Positions 6,467 to 7,262 of a stretch of 7,262 nucleotides of DNA are shown here, one piece after another (positions within the stretch are counted from its first letter, which is position 1; each line of letters starts with the position of its first letter). The notes under the pieces were generated by a model. The model saw nothing but the letters and a program-made list of their open reading frames with translations, did not search any database and was not told the DNA's origin. The translations under genes were made by a program, and so were the position numbers. The stretch is from Pedosphaera sp. GTDB taxonomy: Bacteria; Verrucomicrobiota; Verrucomicrobiia; Limisphaerales; UBA9464. The stretch spans positions 1 to 7,262 of the forward strand of contig SIAZ01000181.1 of NCBI GenBank assembly GCA_009695405.1, in the 5' to 3' direction.

Positions 6467-7262
6467 ACTGAGGGGTGGGTTGTGGGTTTCATGTTGAGGT
6501 AGAGGGTTCCGGTTTCCCACTCGTCACTGGTTTCGACTAGGAGCGCTGTGACTAGGCGCAGGAGGGAAATTTCATTCCAAAAGACCCGGGCGACGCGGGT
6601 GCGCCGTTTGAGTTCCTGATTGACCCGCTCCAGCGCGTTGGAGGTGCGCATCGGTTTCTGGTGGGCATAAGGCAGGGTGAACACCGTCAGACCCTGCGAC
6701 AGGTTTTCCTCCAGCCACAGGGCGAGTTTGGGCGCGACTGGGGCGTAGCTGGTGACGATTTCCTTAAGCCGCCGTTCCGCCGCCGGGCGGCTGGCACTGT
6801 CGAAGACGTTGCGGATGGCCCGGGCGACTTCGGCCCGCTGCTCCAACCGTGGCACTTGGGCCTGCGCGATTTGCTGGAGGTGGAACTAGCAGCGTTGCCA
6901 GGGTACGCCGCCAAAGACGGCCTTGCGGGCCGCGGCCATGCCAGAGTGGTCGTCGCTGACGATGAACTCGACGCCGCACAGGCTACGCGCAACGAGGCTT
7001 TGGAAGAAGGCGCGCCAATGCACCTCGGCCTCGCTGAGGGCGACGCTCACGCCGAGGATGTGGTGCTGGCCCTCTGGGCCGATGTCCAGGGCGATGAGCA
7101 CGGCGCAGTCGCACAACTGCCCGTCGTGTCGGACCTTTTCATAGCGGGCGTCGAACATCACATAGGCATGGCTGTGCAGGGGCCGGTCGCGCCACTTTTG
7201 CAGCTCGGCAGCCAGCAGCTTGGAACACTCGCTGACTTGGGAGGAGCTGACGGAGGAACCGC
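6430..7262 (-). mobile_element. IS256-family insertion sequence, partial (runs off right edge)
   Basis: The 3' part of an IS256-family element lies on the minus strand. Its outer end is placed near 6430 because porin homology stops there and the plus strand then reads AGCAATTTTTTTTCTGTAAAT, matching the A/T-rich, TTTACA-containing (minus strand) ends common in this family. The element is visibly much richer in G and C than the porin, tRNA and permease sequences beside it, indicating a foreign origin. The other end and target duplication are outside the window. Confidence 0.8.
6463..7262 (-). pseudogene. IS256-family transposase (mutator type), partial, with in-frame amber stop
   Basis: This is a DDE transposase of the IS256/MuDR-like (Transposase_mut) family; the 5' part lies beyond the window. 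Reading from 7260, the frame gives SQVSECSKLLAAELQKW, then FDARYEKVRHDGQLCDCAV with the first catalytic Asp, EAEVHWRAFFQSLVARSL, and EFIVSDDHSGMAAARKAVFG with the second Asp. After PWQRC comes a TAG at 6886-6888, and the same frame continues with FHLQQIAQAQVPRLEQR. Members of the family read WQRC-x-FH here, so one codon, probably CAG, became TAG. Downstream, TSNALERVNQELKRRTRV holds the catalytic Glu (codon 6628-6630). The stop separates the two Asp from the Glu, so the protein is inactive unless the stop is read through. The C terminus, YLNMKPTTHPSV, ends at TAG 6463-6465. Confidence 0.9.

Noticed and set aside
6687..6992. Alternative minus-strand frames inside the IS256 region
   Set aside because: They are low-complexity Ala/Ser/Arg/Pro translations caused by high GC; the frame carrying the DDE motifs is the real one.
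1..7262. CRISPR array, retron, toxin-antitoxin pair or prophage genes
   Set aside because: No regularly spaced repeats, reverse transcriptase, small paired ORFs or phage structural motifs were seen on either strand.

Overview
No previously undescribed defence, retron, CRISPR or biosynthetic system is visible in this window. It looks like ordinary bacterial chromosome carrying transposon insertions and heavy gene decay. Three protein genes look intact: a GspE/PilB-type secretion ATPase, a bifunctional chorismate mutase/prephenate dehydratase (pheA) and an RbsC-type ABC permease. One tRNA-Gly(GCC) with a strong terminator is also intact. The rest consists of broken genes and two damaged insertion sequences.

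Organism: the fused AroQ-PDT-ACT P-protein, the alginate-export-like outer-membrane protein fragment and the sugar-type permease indicate a Gram-negative bacterium. From memory, the mix resembles Verrucomicrobiota (Opitutaceae-like), but this is a weak guess that no marker gene here can settle. Two inactivated transposases, a shattered nuclease-family gene and a transposon-truncated porin within 7 kb suggest relaxed selection, as in a host-restricted symbiont or recently bottlenecked lineage. The extra assignment to a symbiont is inference.

Layout: positions 1-1394 hold an IS3-family element read on the minus strand. Its orfA and orfB carry in-frame stops, and a long palindrome lies at its distal end. 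Positions 1395-2128 are a decayed plus-strand coding region whose 3' two thirds reads as an Rpn/YhgA-like (PD-(D/E)XK) nuclease family protein across several stops and frameshifts. The secretion ATPase (2243-3469, +) converges on pheA (3533-4594, -). pheA is divergent from the ABC permease (4848-5834, +), which is followed by tRNA-Gly (5922-5998, +) and its terminator. From 6143 an alginate-export-type porin gene begins, but it is cut off near 6430 by an IS256-family element that runs off the right edge with its transposase on the minus strand.

Functional links: no operon is evident. The ATPase has no other secretion or pilus genes beside it, and the permease has neither its ATPase nor its binding protein beside it. 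pheA is a stand-alone housekeeping gene of phenylalanine synthesis. Two convergent or divergent gene pairs and a terminator separate the units.
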